In this document: piece after piece, positions 1 through 11,282 of the stretch
Position numbering within the stretch: position 1 is the first letter of the stretch
Layout of the letters: each line of letters opens with the position of its first letter
From: Talpa occidentalis
Lineage: Eukaryota; Chordata; Mammalia; Eulipotyphla; Talpidae
Direction of reading: 5' to 3'
Length of the DNA stretch: 64,000 bases
Assembly (NCBI RefSeq): GCF_014898055.3
Contig: NW_023604861.1
Span: forward strand, 81,068,399-81,132,398
The notes under the pieces: generated by a model
What the model saw: the letters and a program-made list of their open reading frames with translations, nothing else
The model's database searches: none
What the model was told of the DNA's origin: nothing
Position numbers and translations under genes: made by a program

Positions 1-478
1 TGTTCCAGGAATAGTGAGAACACTCGTGTAGCTGGAGTGGAGGAATATGACATATAGTGAGAGACGGGCTGGGGAGGCTTTGGTCACAGAACCATCCATC
101 TCATTTCAATGAATTTTAAGTTTATCTTATAGACTATCAGTAGATGTTTCTAAGCATTGTTAAAATCATGTTATTTATATATGTACTTTAGGAAGCCAAC
201 CTTAGGTAAAAAACAGAAAATGCACTGGAATATGAGACTAGTGAGTTGAGTGATCAATTACACAACTGGTGTAAAAGCCCAAGTGAATGAAGACATGGGA
301 ACAGCTAGAATTGAGAAACAATTTTGAGACAAAATGAAAAAGTTCAGAAACTAACCGGATGTGGTGGTAAGAAGAGAGGGGTGAAAATAGCCCTCAGGTT
401 CTCTTACCATATGCGTGATGTTTTCATTGAGAGAGCTCTGGATCTCAGAAAGATGTAGCTTTGGGAAGAGCAACTAAT
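1..478. other. upstream DNA, no gene recognised
   Basis: AT-rich sequence upstream of GKN1 with no long ORF and no repeat I can name. In human the neighbouring gastrokine GKN2 lies further upstream; I see none of its exons here. Confidence 0.4.
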
Positions 479-489
479 AGAACATATTT

Positions 490-856
490 ATCCTGCACTC
501 CTATGTTTATGACAGCACTATTTATAATCACCAAGATATAGAAACAACCTAAATGCCCCAGAACAGATGAGTGGATCAAGAAGATGTGGTACATACGATG
601 GAATATTACTTGATGACCAAAAAAGATAAATTCCTGCCATTTGTGGCAACATGGTTGGAACTGGAAGGATTATTCTAAGTGGATGAGGCAGAAAGAGAAA
701 GATAAATATTGGATGGTTTCACTTATATGTTGAATTCAGGAAGCCAAACAAAGGATCAGACAAAAATAAACTAAGACTGATATTTGAAAACTGATCATAG
801 ATCTGAGACACTCAGGAGGGGAGGGAAAAGGGGAGAAAAAGATTTTTAAAAAACAT
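490..856 (+). mobile_element. L1 LINE 3' fragment
   Basis: The sequence matches the last part of L1 ORF2 and its 3' UTR, in the same order as the younger L1 copies in this window: the 'tatgtttat..agcagcac' segment, then 'tggatcaagaagatgtgg', then 'aatattggatggtttcac', ending in an A-rich stretch near 850. The reading frame is broken throughout. A loose flanking duplication (around 479-494 and 857-872) suggests a 5'-truncated insertion. Confidence 0.75.
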
Positions 857-1262
857 TTATTCTGAGCAAAACCTTTACAATGGACTCAGGTAAGGGTATA
901 AGGAGGAAACCACTGCCTCAGTCCTACAGGAGCTGCTATCTGCAAGGCTCAGTGTGCTCACAGTTTCTCATCTGTGGCCTTGTTTGATTTTAGGGATCAT
1001 TCTGTCTCTGAAATCTGAGTAATAATTCTATATAAAATATACACACCCATAGTAGCATTTGGACCAGAAGTTATCATAAATCATGTTGAGTTTGTTGTGA
1101 TATCTTCAATTTCAACAAATAGTGAGTCAGATCAACTCCATGTCAAAGTGCCTTGCTAATCAGGCAGATATCCCAAAAAACTTCCTGGTTTACAGATAAT
1201 GGCGCTGGTATAGAAAACAGAGAAAGATAAGTCTTTGACTCTACCTGGTCACACCTACTCTG
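857..1262. other. GKN1 proximal upstream region
   Basis: Non-repetitive DNA just upstream of the GKN1 promoter. It probably holds regulatory sequence for gastric expression, but I cannot point to a specific factor site. Confidence 0.3.
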
Positions 1263-1350
1263 AGTAAAGCTGGTCAAGTACAAATATGAGAGGGTTTCTT
1301 ATATGGGTCGATGTCTATCCGCTCCACTCCACTGCTTTGGTGAAGCCAAG
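1263..1350 (+). promoter_or_regulatory. GKN1: GKN1 core promoter and 5' UTR (approximate)
   Basis: This is the stretch directly before the GKN1 start codon. A weak TATA-like 'caaatatgag' lies at 1281-1290, about 60-70 bases before the ATG, which would put transcription start near 1310. The start site is inferred from position only. The ATG context is 'gccaagATGa', with a purine at -3. Confidence 0.4.
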
Positions 1351-1362
1351 ATGAAGTTCACA
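1351..1362 (+). CDS. GKN1: GKN1 coding exon 1
   Basis: It encodes only M-K-F-T and then meets a 'gtaagt' donor at 1363. A very short coding part of exon 1 matches the known gastrokine gene structure. The exon ends in phase 0. Confidence 0.9.
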
Positions 1363-4300
1363 GTAAGTAGACTTTTCCTTTTGAATTTATTATCTTATAA
1401 TTGGAAACTGATCACATTTTGAGCTAAGGGGATCTACTTCTTATAACAACCTCAAAATAGTTTTTAAAAATATTTTCTTTTCATGCAGTTGTGGCATTTA
1501 TTAGAATCTCAATAGAGACAGATGGTTACACTGACTGGGGTCAGAAGCTGTCTGAGCATGCTGTGCTGTCTTTAATAAAATTACTTTCCAAATGTTTTGA
1601 TTTACATCTGGACACAGACAGCCCCTAATTCACAGAATATACCTGAACTTTTCCCACATTTTTGCATTCCTCTTTGATCAAGACTTCCAAGCATGTTTAG
1701 GCAAGATAAAAAGCTTATTATCAAATCAGATGGGTGACTTATTGTGATATCTTTGCTATAAAACGGATCTCCAAGTAAGAAAGGATTGCTTGGACCTTGT
1801 CCATAGTTATTTATTCTGAAGCATGTAGCTTACCTGCGGCTCCAGATAAAAGGCTGAAAATGTGACAGATGGACCACAAAATTCTGCCAAAGTATCTGGT
1901 GGTTCTATCTGTCACTTATAACAAAAATGCAGAAGGATTAAAAACAGGTGAATATTTTCTATTTTCAGCATACTAAACACTAAAATATATGCTAGCAGAC
2001 TCTGCTTCAGAATGGAGTTGCAACTGTAAAATAATTACTGAGAAAAAAGTTCTTATAACAGCAAGGTTTGTGGGAAGGGGGGTAACTCCGAATATAGGTC
2101 AAATCTGGTTTCTCTCCTAGTTCTCCCTTGAAAAAGAGTTACGATCTTAGTCAATTGAACATTGGCCAAGTCACTTAACTGCTGAAACTCAATTTCCTCA
2201 GCTCTGAAAGGGTTGCATTATATTATGCGTGTAGAGCTCTAAAATTTCCTCTATCTATGACTTTTTAGGAGACTAATTTTCAGCTATTAGGAGAAAAACT
2301 AGATTAATAAAACAATTACCTTGAACCATTCAGTGCAGTTCTCAAACCATCTTGTCCCAGGCAAAAGAAATGAGATGAGGTGGGCCTCCCCGGTGGCGCA
2401 GCGGTTGAGCGCTGGGTTGCGAAGCTGCCCGCGGCCTCTGCGGCACCGGTTCGATCCCCGGCTGCTCCCCCTCCACAGGAGGAGGGTCCCACATGGCGCG
2501 CAGACCTCTCCTGCCGCCCGCTGCTCTCCTCAGCGGTGTACTTCAGTCCTTCTGCCTGCTCTGCTCCCTGCTCTGGCTCTGGTGAATTCTCTCACCCTCC
2601 CGCGCTTCTGACTGTACCCAGTGCATGTATAAACAAAACAAACAAATAAAATAAATAAATAAATAAAACATGCCTCTATAAAAAAAAAGACAATTTTAAA
2701 AAAAAAATAAAAAATAAAAAAAAAAAAGAAATGAGATGAGGTACTCAGTATTGGACAACTTGCATAAAGCTCTGTGTCCTATATCCAGAGACAAACAAGT
2801 AAATCAGGTGTCCTAGCATCAGGTGTCCAGACAAGTAAATCAGGTGTCCTTGACTCCCCTTCTGCTAACTACACTCGATAGCCAGACATTCCATTTTGGT
2901 GTCTCATTATCAACATCTAACCTGCTTCCTAATCCATTGCTTGAACAGTTCTTTTTAAATAAAAATGTACTCTTGCTATAAGAAGGTCTAGAAAGGGAAG
3001 AAAGTATGCTAGATTAAACAGGAAAATTAACCAAATATTGTCAGATGTGATTCTCCGAATTTATAACCATTTTCATATCACAAATGCTATTAATTTCCAA
3101 ATTTATTTTCCAGTAATGTTGACACTCTATCAGTTTTTTTTATAAGACCAACATTAAAAATTTTTAAACTACCACAATAGCATAATTACTATAAGTAATT
3201 AACCTATAATTCTATGCCATCGTTAAAACTTTGTCTGGTTAAAAAATATATATAAATTCAAAGAAGAAAAGAGCACTCAAAAGAGTGGTAATATAGTAAA
3301 TGTTCCTCATGAGCTTGGGTAGAAAAAGAAAGCCGAGGACACTGTTTTGCCTTGTAGCAGCAGGCTGCTGTTATTTGTCATTTCAGATTGTCTTTGCTGG
3401 ACTTCTTGGCGTCTTCCTGGTTCCTGCCATTACTGGTTATGTAAGTTTCATGTTTTAAAGTGTATCACCAAAATATATTTGCAAAGAAATGTGCTATTAA
3501 GTCATTGTCAATTTCTTATAAATTTCAGAGTATCAACATCAATGATAACAGCAACAGTGATGACAGTGGGCGACAGTCAGTGAGTGTCAACAATGAACAT
3601 GGCGTGGCCAACGTGGACAACAACAATGGATGGGACTCCTGGAACATCCTTTGGGATTACAGAACTGTGCGTAACCAGGGTGCAGCTTCTATTTTTTATA
3701 AATAACCTTTCAGCAGCAAAAATAACCTTATAAAAATGAAAAACTAAAAAGTAAATAATTTCTAACTGCACGTTAGCGTGGAATTATAAGTAAAAGATCC
3801 TACTTTGCACACCCAGTTTCACTCCTGCTGTTATTAATGCTCCCCACCATAGTTATTATTCAAATCAATAAACAGTGATTAGAAGCCACTGTGTTCAAGC
3901 AATTTGGGGGCTATTAGACAAATGTGAACATTCTTTGCCCTTACCTACAGATACCCTCAATAATGATGAAAGACCTACATCATTTTATTACTGCCAAGAC
4001 CCAACCTATCTTATCCTATTTTCAATTTCCTTCTAAAAAGAGAGAAAGTGACAATTCACCTCTAACTTAAAAGGACCAAAGAAAATATAAACGACATTAT
4101 TAATTATTAAGGGAAGCAAAAAAATTTTATGGCTCTGGCAGGAGACCAACCCAACACTGTAATTACCAGTTCTGTATTTAATGAACATACTTTCAAAAAG
4201 CTAACTCTGTATCAATTTTAACATCTGCTCAATTAGAACACAAATTCCTGTCCTACCTGCCTCCTTAAAATGCTGTGAAAAACAAAGGAGATTAAAATGT

Positions 4301-6643
4301 AAGAATAATTTAAAGTTTATTTCAGCAAAACAGACATACATGGAATGCCTTATACCATACTAGAACCTGAAATAAGACACTAAACCTCTGTCTTGAAGGA
4401 GTTTGTGCTCTATCCTTTCAAATGTCAACAATAGATATGGTTGCAAAACAGGGCCAGATCCTCTACACTCAGCCCAGCCCATCATGATCTTGAACTTTCG
4501 TTTTCCACTGCTGGTGAAGATGATTTCTGAAAGAAAAGCTTGTTGGAGAACATACTCCTCAGTACTAACTTATTCTTTTAACAGAACTTTGCTGCCGTCA
4601 GACTCTTTAGAAAGAAGATGTGCATTGTGCACAGAATGAACAAGGAAGCCATGCCCTCTCTTCAAGCCCTTGATGCTCTGGCCAAGCAACAGAAGGTAAA
4701 AATAGTCTTTTTATTTTTGCTTGAGGGAGGTCTTATGATCTCCAGTAAACAAAGGGAAAGTCATAATCATTCTCTCTTGACCACACCATGTTTAGTGTGT
4801 AGTATAAAGGAGGAAAATAAATTGGAATTTGCATAAAACAAAATACCTGGCTACTGCATAAGAAAGATGATCTTTTTGCCAAAATGAATATGTAAAGAAA
4901 AAACATATAGCAAATATAAAAAGAAAGAAATTGGAAATTGCCTGCAGCGATGCAGCTGCCACCACACTAAAATGATGTGATTTACCCCTGCCTCTAAAGA
5001 GGCTGAGCAGGACACCTGAGAACCTATACTTACAGAGGCAAAGTTCTGTTCACACCAATGAGAGGCCACAGTACCCCTCCAAGGGCATTTTTATACAAAA
5101 GTTGAGTTAGGGAAATTAGATTTAGCAATAAAAATATATAATACCCAATTAAGTTTGAATTTCAGTTAAGCAATGGATAACTTTTTTGCAGCATAATAAG
5201 TTTGTCCTATGCAACATTGGGGATATACTTATTCTAAAAAGTGATTTGTTGTTTTTCTGAAATGTAAATTTAACTGGATGGTCTATATTTTATTTGGCAA
5301 CCCTAGTTGGACAGTGTGGGGAGAAGGCATCATTTGAATGATATTCTTTAAAATATTGGCCTGAATTCATACTCTTATAAATGATAAATGGTTATCTCTC
5401 ACTGATAAGGTAGAGAAATTTAAAAACCTGAATGATCAGAAGCTGGTTATTATATAACCCAATATATGATTACCAAATGAGGTCCAGGTTTCAGAATAAA
5501 TTTAGCTTTAGACTTTTGCTCTTATGAGATACTGAGGTTTTAAACCAGCTAAATCCTTTGGGGCACAGAAATCTGAGATACACAGGATTAGAACTGACTC
5601 TTCTTTGTTTGATTGTGGATAACCAAGCAATTCAACCCTCAATTGCTCCTACCCCCCAATTCAACAAACCACTGGGTTTAGCATTCACTGTCTTTTCCTT
5701 TCTACTTGTCTGTTCCACACTCAACTTCAGCAACCAGGGGGACCACCTCCCAGGGCCCTGATGTATTCTGTCAACCCCGACATGGTCGATGACCTGGATA
5801 GATTTGGAAAAACCATCTCTGTCATGTGTAAGGGCATTCCAACATACATGGCTGAGGAGAATGAAGGTGCGTATTCTTGCTATCACACACTAGAAGTTAG
5901 TGCTACTGGAACTATCTAAGTAATCTTGAGCATGTTCACAAAGGACACCAATACTGCATTCCTTTGAATACATCTTGTGTACTCATGAACCACTGTTAAA
6001 AGGAGTATTTACAAATGGTTAAAAGCATAGTATCCAGAATCAAATTCCTTGGGATTAACTTAGGCAAGGGATTTGAGACTTCTCTCTGTGTCTCCATTTC
6101 CTTATCTAGAAGTGAGAATTGCAATAGGACCCATCACAATGAAGCAAATAATTCAATACTTAAAAGCACACAGAATAGCATATAGCATGTAGCGAACACA
6201 GCACAAGCATTAGACTTGAAGTTAGTACTGATGAGTGATCAGACTATTCTCAGGCACAGCCACAGAGAACACCAGTTAATGCATGAATAACTTAATGAAA
6301 GAAGAATCTATTGGCTTTATAACTTAATCACTTCTGCACATTCAAAAAAATAACTTACACACAAAAAAGTATCCACCTAAGAACCTAACCTAACAGCAAC
6401 TTTCCAGAGCTTTAATCTTGATATACAGATCCTGAAATTATTGCACAGATAGTTTGAAAACTGTACTACAGACCCACCTCCACCCCCCCCCCCCAAAGAG
6501 TCTTTGTGAAGACACTGACTCTGGTTTTTTCTTTTCTTTTTTTATCAGGAATAAGCCTGTTTTCTATCTCAGAAAAGTGTGTTAATACTGATATACTCTG
6601 GATTCTGAACATTTCCTTCTGCGGAGGAACAGTGGAGAACTAA
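1351..6643 (+). CDS. GKN1: gastrokine 1, complete gene (six coding exons)
   Basis: Joining 1351-1362, 3387-3440, 3529-3666, 4585-4695, 5731-5866 and 6549-6643 gives one open frame of 181 residues ending in TAA. Every intron is GT-AG. GKN1 is a secreted protein of gastric surface mucous cells, linked to mucosal protection and restraint of epithelial growth. Residues 1-21 are a hydrophobic signal peptide. Residues 23-68 are Asn/Asp/Ser-rich and contain the family hallmark NNEHGVANVDNNNGWDSW. The rest is the BRICHOS domain with cysteines at 81, 138, 161 and 175, and the protein ends in SFCGGTVEN. Human GKN1 is 185 residues as I recall, so the length is normal. No stop or frameshift is present, so the gene looks functional. 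Its strand and position before ANTXR1 agree with human 2p13.3. Confidence 0.95.
2095..2225 (+). repeat. GKN1: MIR-like ancient SINE in GKN1 intron 1
   Basis: The segment 'ggccaagtcacttaactgc..ctcaatttcctca' is the typical core of a MIR element. It is diverged and has no flanking duplication. Confidence 0.55.
2363..2742 (+). mobile_element. young tRNA-derived SINE with 19-bp TSD, in GKN1 intron 1
   Basis: The SINE body is 2382-2723. The target-site duplication aaaagaaatgagatgaggt is perfect (2363-2381 and 2724-2742), so the insertion is recent. The head carries a pol III A box (TGGCGCAGCGG) and B box (GGTTCGATCCC). The body reads through 'ccgctgctc', 'ctggctctggtgaattctc' and 'gactgtacccagtgc', then an A-rich tail. 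After the (aaat)n tail it carries the tag 'acatgcctct' and more A. It lies about 660 bases upstream of exon 2. Confidence 0.95.
2743..3386. other. GKN1: rest of GKN1 intron 1
   Basis: AT-rich intron DNA with no named repeat. It contains the repeat unit 'aagtaaatcaggtgtcct' twice around 2794-2850, a small local duplication. Confidence 0.4.
3387..3440 (+). CDS. GKN1: GKN1 coding exon 2 (signal peptide)
   Basis: The acceptor is 'tttcag' and the donor 'gtaagt'. The exon is 54 bases, phase 0 at both ends, and encodes IVFAGLLGVFLVPAITGY, the hydrophobic core of the signal peptide. Cleavage is predicted around residue 21, just before the Tyr that starts the mature protein in this family. Confidence 0.92.
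3529..3666 (+). CDS. GKN1: GKN1 coding exon 3
   Basis: The exon is 138 bases (46 codons), with acceptor 'aatttcag' and donor 'gtgcgt' after 'agaact'. It encodes the polar Asn/Asp/Ser stretch and the conserved Gly-Trp-Asp-Ser-Trp motif. The donor is weak by consensus: T at -1 and C at +4. The exon is phase 0 on both sides, so skipping it would keep the frame. Confidence 0.9.
3667..4584. other. GKN1: GKN1 intron 3
   Basis: AT-rich intron sequence. I see no repeat or RNA gene in it. Confidence 0.5.
4585..4695 (+). CDS. GKN1: GKN1 coding exon 4
   Basis: The exon is 111 bases (37 codons), with acceptor 'tttaacag' and donor 'gtaaaa'. It starts NFAAVRLF and carries the first BRICHOS cysteine (Cys81, in KKMCIVHRMNKE). 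The frame runs on past the donor into intron before it stops. Confidence 0.92.
4696..5730. other. GKN1: GKN1 intron 4
   Basis: AT-rich intron with no recognised repeat. The ORFs here are short and have no coding character. Confidence 0.5.
5731..5866 (+). CDS. GKN1: GKN1 coding exon 5
   Basis: The exon is 136 bases, with acceptor 'aacttcag' and donor 'gtgcgt', ending in phase 1. It encodes the proline-rich link QPGGPPPRALMYSVNP and the second BRICHOS cysteine (Cys138, in MCKGIPTYMAEE). The link is a few residues shorter than I recall for human GKN1, which explains most of the length difference. Confidence 0.9.
6020..6290 (+). repeat. GKN1: MIR-like ancient SINE in GKN1 intron 5
   Basis: The pattern 'tctccatttccttatctagaa' followed by 'gcacacagaatagcatatag' is that of a degraded MIR. 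The rest of intron 5 (5867-6548) is unremarkable except for a C run at 6484-6495. Confidence 0.5.
6549..6643 (+). CDS. GKN1: GKN1 coding exon 6 with stop
   Basis: It follows a long pyrimidine tract ending 'tttatcag'. It completes the split Gly codon and encodes the C-terminus with Cys161 and Cys175, then TAA at 6641-6643. A run of A follows the stop directly. Confidence 0.92.
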
Positions 6644-6787
6644 AAAAAAAAGTCTCTGAACGTTTAGTCAGAATATTCTATGCAGAAAAATGGTGTTTAT
6701 CAGGTCATTCTGAAATGTCTTCTAACTATGTCTGTACAGAATGCAGTTTATAATATAATTTCTTATGATTTGATTGGAATGCACGGG

Positions 6788-6793
6788 ATTAAA
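6788..6793 (+). terminator. GKN1: probable GKN1 polyadenylation signal
   Basis: An ATTAAA hexamer lies 145 bases after the GKN1 stop, followed by a GT-rich stretch ('ttggtggtg'), as expected for a downstream element. No AATAAA stands nearer. Confidence 0.55.
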
Positions 6794-8034
6794 AATATAA
6801 TTTGGTGGTGACATGATTTTGGTGTGCATTTGATCCAACTATTGCTTATATTCAGGACCTGCCCCTTATAAAGAATCCCTTCAGGTGCTTCAGTACTACT
6901 AACCACAGCTCTGGGAATGGTGCCAAGTCTTTCCAAATGCTCTGAAGACTACCCAGTCGATGTGCACAGTAACATTCAGAGAAGTAAAGGTAGAAATCCA
7001 GTCAGTGTAGCTAAGCCAGAAAGTGGGGTTTATTGCAAGGATATAAGAGTATCTAAAATAATCTAGGGGCAAGAAAAGCAGTTGAATATCAGAGACTGGA
7101 ACCAGCAAGACCCAACTCTCCTTCTCTCTCCCTGGAGTAAAAAAAAAAAGTCATCTGTTTCTCTCAAGTTCTACTTGTTTTGTCTAAGCATCTTGCAGAT
7201 GCTTTTTTCTGTACTCATGGCAAAAGATGTCTGCACCAAAATACCAGCCTCTTCTCCCATGTTTTCATGTCTTTCCAATTCAAAGTTAACGTCTAATATT
7301 TTTTAATCTCAATTTCAAATTACCTGAACCTGTTAAGTACTAAAGGCCACAAGCCCCACTCTTCAATGGTTAGGGGACTGAAGTCATATGGTACACAGAC
7401 AACACAGAGCGTCCACTAAAAGAGAAAGATAAGAGAAGATAGACTATCATTATATGCTCATGTTTTAAACTTGGTGCCCATTCATTTTTTTTTTTTTCAG
7501 TTCTGGTATTGTAAGTTGAGAACTAATTCATTCCTATGGGATAAGCCTAAGTAATACTAGCAAAAAAAAAAAAAAAAAAAAAAAAACCCAAAACTAAAAA
7601 CATTGATTCCTATCATTTGGGAAAATGCAATATTTATTTAACAGTTGGGAGGAAATTTTAGACTTGTGGCAATTTCATTACTGTTCATTGCTTAAATGTA
7701 CTACTGAAGCAGTAGAACTTCCAAAATATCCTAGTCATGCAATGTGGAAGTATGTCAAAGACCCATCAATAATCACGATCTTAGCTACTGCCCTATCTCT
7801 GAGAGTGGGAAAGGAATGATCTGTCACTCACAAACTGGATACAATATCATGCAGCTGATTTTGGGAACTGGTGATTCCCATGTTTCTTAGAAAAATTACC
7901 TAGTCACTATTGTAGTACAAGAATCTAATTCACTAGGAAGATGTAAAAAAATTCTAGATTATATACATCTCTAAATATATAAAGGAAAATTTGTCAGAAT
8001 TGCAGTTAAATATAATAGTCTTACTATTCTAGCT
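6794..8034. other. GKN1 3' flank
   Basis: No gene or named repeat seen. Contains a pure A run at about 7561-7586. Confidence 0.4.
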
Positions 8035-8331
8035 AAGAATTTAACACAGGGCCTCCCTGGTGGCCCAGGGGTTAAAGACATAGTACTGTCAAGCTAACTA
8101 ACACCAGCCACTGCAACATGTGTTCGATCCCAGGCCAGGGTGCTGACCCACATGGCACAGCAGACCTCTCCTGTCTCGCCCGCTGTTCCCCTCAGCAGTC
8201 TATTTCAGTATATCTGCCTATTCTGCTCTCCACTCTCTGGTGAGTCCTCTCACCCCCCCACACCTCTGGCCTATACCCTACTTCTTGTATGCATAAATAA
8301 ATAAATCTTCAAAAAAAAAGAATTTAACACA
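8035..8331 (+). mobile_element. older tRNA-derived SINE with 14-bp TSD
   Basis: The body is 8049-8317. The duplication aagaatttaacaca flanks it at 8035-8048 and 8318-8331. It starts 'gggcctccctggtggcccag' and has an extra segment in the head compared with the young type. The tail half matches the young family closely, so this is an older subfamily of the same SINE. Confidence 0.9.
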
Positions 8332-8828
8332 AATCTTTCAGTAAATTATAGTTGAAGCAGTTAAGAATATAAAAAAATGAATAAAATTAATAATCTTATT
8401 TTTTCAATGAACATATACAGAACACTGCAGGATACATATTCTTAAGCATCTGTTGAATGGTTACAAATATTGACCACATATTAAGGTATAAATCATATCT
8501 CAAAAAATTTGAAATGATTGGTATCATAAAGAGCACATTTTTTTCCAACTTCAATTTAATCAAGATAAAATAAATGTCCCTGTCTGAATAAAACAAGATA
8601 GTTCCATTTGTTTTGAAATTTCATAGCATATTTCGAAGTAACACATGAGCCAAAGAAAACCTTGCAATGAAAAGTAGCATGTATTTTAACCATGCAATAA
8701 TGAAATCACCTTAGATTAAAACCTTGTGAGTATTAGCTATAGCTATGTGTAGTGGAAAATTTATTTTCTTAAAATATTCATTTTATAAAAGAAGAAAGAT
8801 TGAAAATTGAGTCACGCATTCAACTTTA

Positions 8829-9146
8829 AGAGATAAGGGAAAAGGGCCTCCCCAGTGGCGCAGCGGTTGAGCGCTGGGCTGCGAAGTTCTGCAGCGCCAG
8901 TTTGATCCCCGGCCGCTGGGCGAGGGGCCCACATGGTGCACAGACCTCTCCTGCCGCCTGCTGCTCCCCTCAGCAGTGTACTTCGTCACTCTGCCTGCTC
9001 TGCTCTCCCCTCTGGCTCTGGTGAATTCTCTCACCCTCCCAACCCACGCTTCTGACTGTACCGAGTGCTTGTATAAATAAATAAATCTTTAAAAATAAAT
9101 AAATAAATAAAATAAATCTTTAAAAAAAAAAGAGATAAGGGAAAAG
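8829..9146 (+). mobile_element. tRNA-derived SINE with 16-bp TSD
   Basis: The body is 8845-9130 and the perfect duplication agagataagggaaaag is at 8829-8844 and 9131-9146. The head has a small deletion between the A and B boxes. The tail is (aaat)n and lacks the 'acatgcctct' tag. Confidence 0.93.
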
Positions 9147-9795
9147 CATACAAAATAAATGGGGGTAATATAATATTTATAATTTCAGTAGTTAGTAAAA
9201 TAGGAAACAAATCTACAATAGTAAGGCCAAATAAAGTACAAAGTTGGTTATTTGGAAGGGCATAAAATTGCCCATAGATAAAGAGAGAGAAATTGCAAGC
9301 AATTTCTAGGAATAAAAGGATACTAAGACATAGATACCATAGATACCAAGATGTTAATAAAATGATGTTATGAACCATTTCACAGCAATAATTTGAAAGC
9401 TTAGGGAAATTGCATTTCTAAGAAATATAAAGAAGAAATACTCAAGAAGAAATATAAAGCCTGAATAATGTAATAGTAAAGTTTAAAAATTTCACACAAT
9501 AAAATTCCAGACCAAGATGGTATTTATACTAAGATTTAACAACATTGAAAATATAGCTTACAGATTTACTCTCATGTCATTTCATGAGCGTATTATCAGC
9601 TTGATTTTGAAACACAACAGGAATTGTGTGAGAAAGGGCAAGTAGAGGGCAATCTCACTCTATCTTAACAAAGCAATACCAAATCAAAGTGAGCAAAGTG
9701 TAGAAAATATAACACAGCATGACTAGGATTGATTTTTCCTAGCAACAAAAATTGGATTGAATTAGGAAACCAATACGCAATTTGCCACTTTAAAA

Positions 9796-9942
9796 TACCA
9801 AAAGGCAGGGGCCTCCCCTGGTGGCGCAGTGGTTGAGCGCGGGGCTGCAAGGCTGCCCGCAGCCTCTGCAGTGCGGGTTCGTTCCCCGGCCACAGGCGAG
9901 GGTCCCACAAAAAATAAATAAATAAATAAATACCAAAAAGCA
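9796..9942 (+). mobile_element. short, head-only tRNA-derived SINE
   Basis: The body, 9808-9930, holds only the tRNA-like head: A box 'tggcgcagtgg', B box-like 'ggttcgttccc', then 'gagggtcccac' followed at once by an A-rich tail. The flanks taccaaaaggca and taccaaaaagca show that it inserted as a unit. Confidence 0.88.
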
Positions 9943-10445
9943 ACAATCTTGTGTTGCAGCTCAACAAAATAACATCATAGTGTAGAATATTCGTTCACAA
10001 TATGCAAGCAATTTTTAGAAAATCTGAAATTAGAAGAAACTTCATTAAACTGAATGAAACCCTCTTTTAAAAATTACTGTATCACTTAAAATAAAGAAAG
10101 CATTTTTGTGAACACAAAAACAAGACACCTGCCATCACAACTTCTAGAAACATTGTACTGAAAGTTAGAAAAGCAAGTAAAAGAAATGTTAGAAATAAAG
10201 ATTAGGAGGAAAGAAAGGAAGAAAACCCTATTGTTATGCTCAGGTGACATAATCTTCTGTGGAAAAGCACAACCAAATCTCTAGATAAGTTATGGGAGTC
10301 AAAGGATTTCCAAAGTGTCCAGTGTACAAAGATAACAATTAAGTATGAGTCACATTCATATATATGAGCAGAAAACATAAGAAAGCTTAATACTTATAAA
10401 TAGTATTTATAATAGCAGTAAAAGATATGACATACCTAAGAAAAC

Positions 10446-11028
10446 AATATATTTAACAATCTTTCTTGAATACCTGCTGCATTATAGCACTATTGCACAC
10501 ATGTGAAATCCACCAGCAAATAAAAATGCAAAGATCTTTGCTCATATAATTAATATTTAGTTAGAAAAGGTAAAAATAAGTGACATACAACAAAGTAAAG
10601 TAAGAGATACATAAGTAACTACTAGTAGGATATTTGGTGGGAGAGTATTACATAGTAGGATAGACAATCAAAGGCACTAATGGGAAACGCACCAAAGGGC
10701 ATGGTAGGACAATCAAGAATGTCAGGAACTTGCAGTTTTTAATAGGTATTTAAGGGTGGTAAGGGGGAGCAATGAGAAGACAATATTTAAATAGTTTTAA
10801 ATGGAAATTAAGTAGCTAGCCATGTTGCTCATTCTGGGAGAAAATCACAATGGGCAAAGGAAATGGCCAACGCTAAGGTCTAAGGCAGAAGTGTGTAGCA
10901 TATTAAAAGTACAGTAAGGAGGTCAGTGCGGTGAAAGCACAACCAGCACAAAGGAGAGTCAAAGACGATGAGGGGAAAGAGGTAACGGAAAATCAGTTCA
11001 TGAGAAGCCTTGTGGGCCACTGTTAGAA
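10446..11028. other. unassigned intergenic DNA
   Basis: No gene or named repeat recognised. It is the left flank of the full-length L1. Confidence 0.4.
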
Positions 11029-11120
11029 CTTTGGGTGTTATTTTTTTTTTGTTGTTTTTGTTTTGTTTTTGTTTTTTTGCATTTTCATTTTATTTTTTAT
11101 TTTATTTTTTTTAATCTTAA

Positions 11121-11282
11121 ATTTATTTTTATATTCCCCCATACAATTGCAAACGCCCCATTCTGACCCCAATCCTTCCCCTCCCGCCCCCCACCCCAAA
11201 AAGTGTCTCTGGTTCATAGTTTTTTGTTGATTTTGATTTTCACTTTCTTATATTCATTTTCCTGGTCCCTTATTTAAGTTTT
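11121..11282 (-). other. L1 3' UTR with G-rich tract
   Basis: The + strand shows C runs at 11167-11197, so the element strand has at least four G runs in a row, the polypurine/G-quadruplex type of tract known from L1 3' UTRs. The same tract occurs on the + strand in the second copy, near 40430-40460. Confidence 0.75.

Larger units (their letters stand above)
8340..10445 (+). mobile_element. old, degraded L1 (sense) interrupted by two SINEs
   Basis: Stretches such as 'aggatacatattcttaagc' near 8430, 'ccagaccaagatggtattt' near 9500 and 'tataatagcagtaaaagat' near 10410 follow the order of L1 ORF2. The frame is destroyed by many stops. SINEs at 8845-9130 and 9808-9930 split it, so the L1 is older than both. 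Confidence 0.65.

Noticed and set aside
1..1350. GKN2 exons upstream of GKN1
   Set aside because: GKN2 is expected nearby from human gene order, but no gastrokine-like coding sequence is visible on either strand here.
2382..2470. tRNA gene
   Set aside because: The A and B boxes belong to a tRNA-derived SINE head. The segment has an A-rich tail and flanking duplications, and no sign of an intact tRNA fold.
2321..2649. ORFs across the SINE in GKN1 intron 1 (and similar ORFs in other SINE copies)
   Set aside because: The same peptides ([16 protein letters not shown] type) recur at every SINE, so they come from the repeat.
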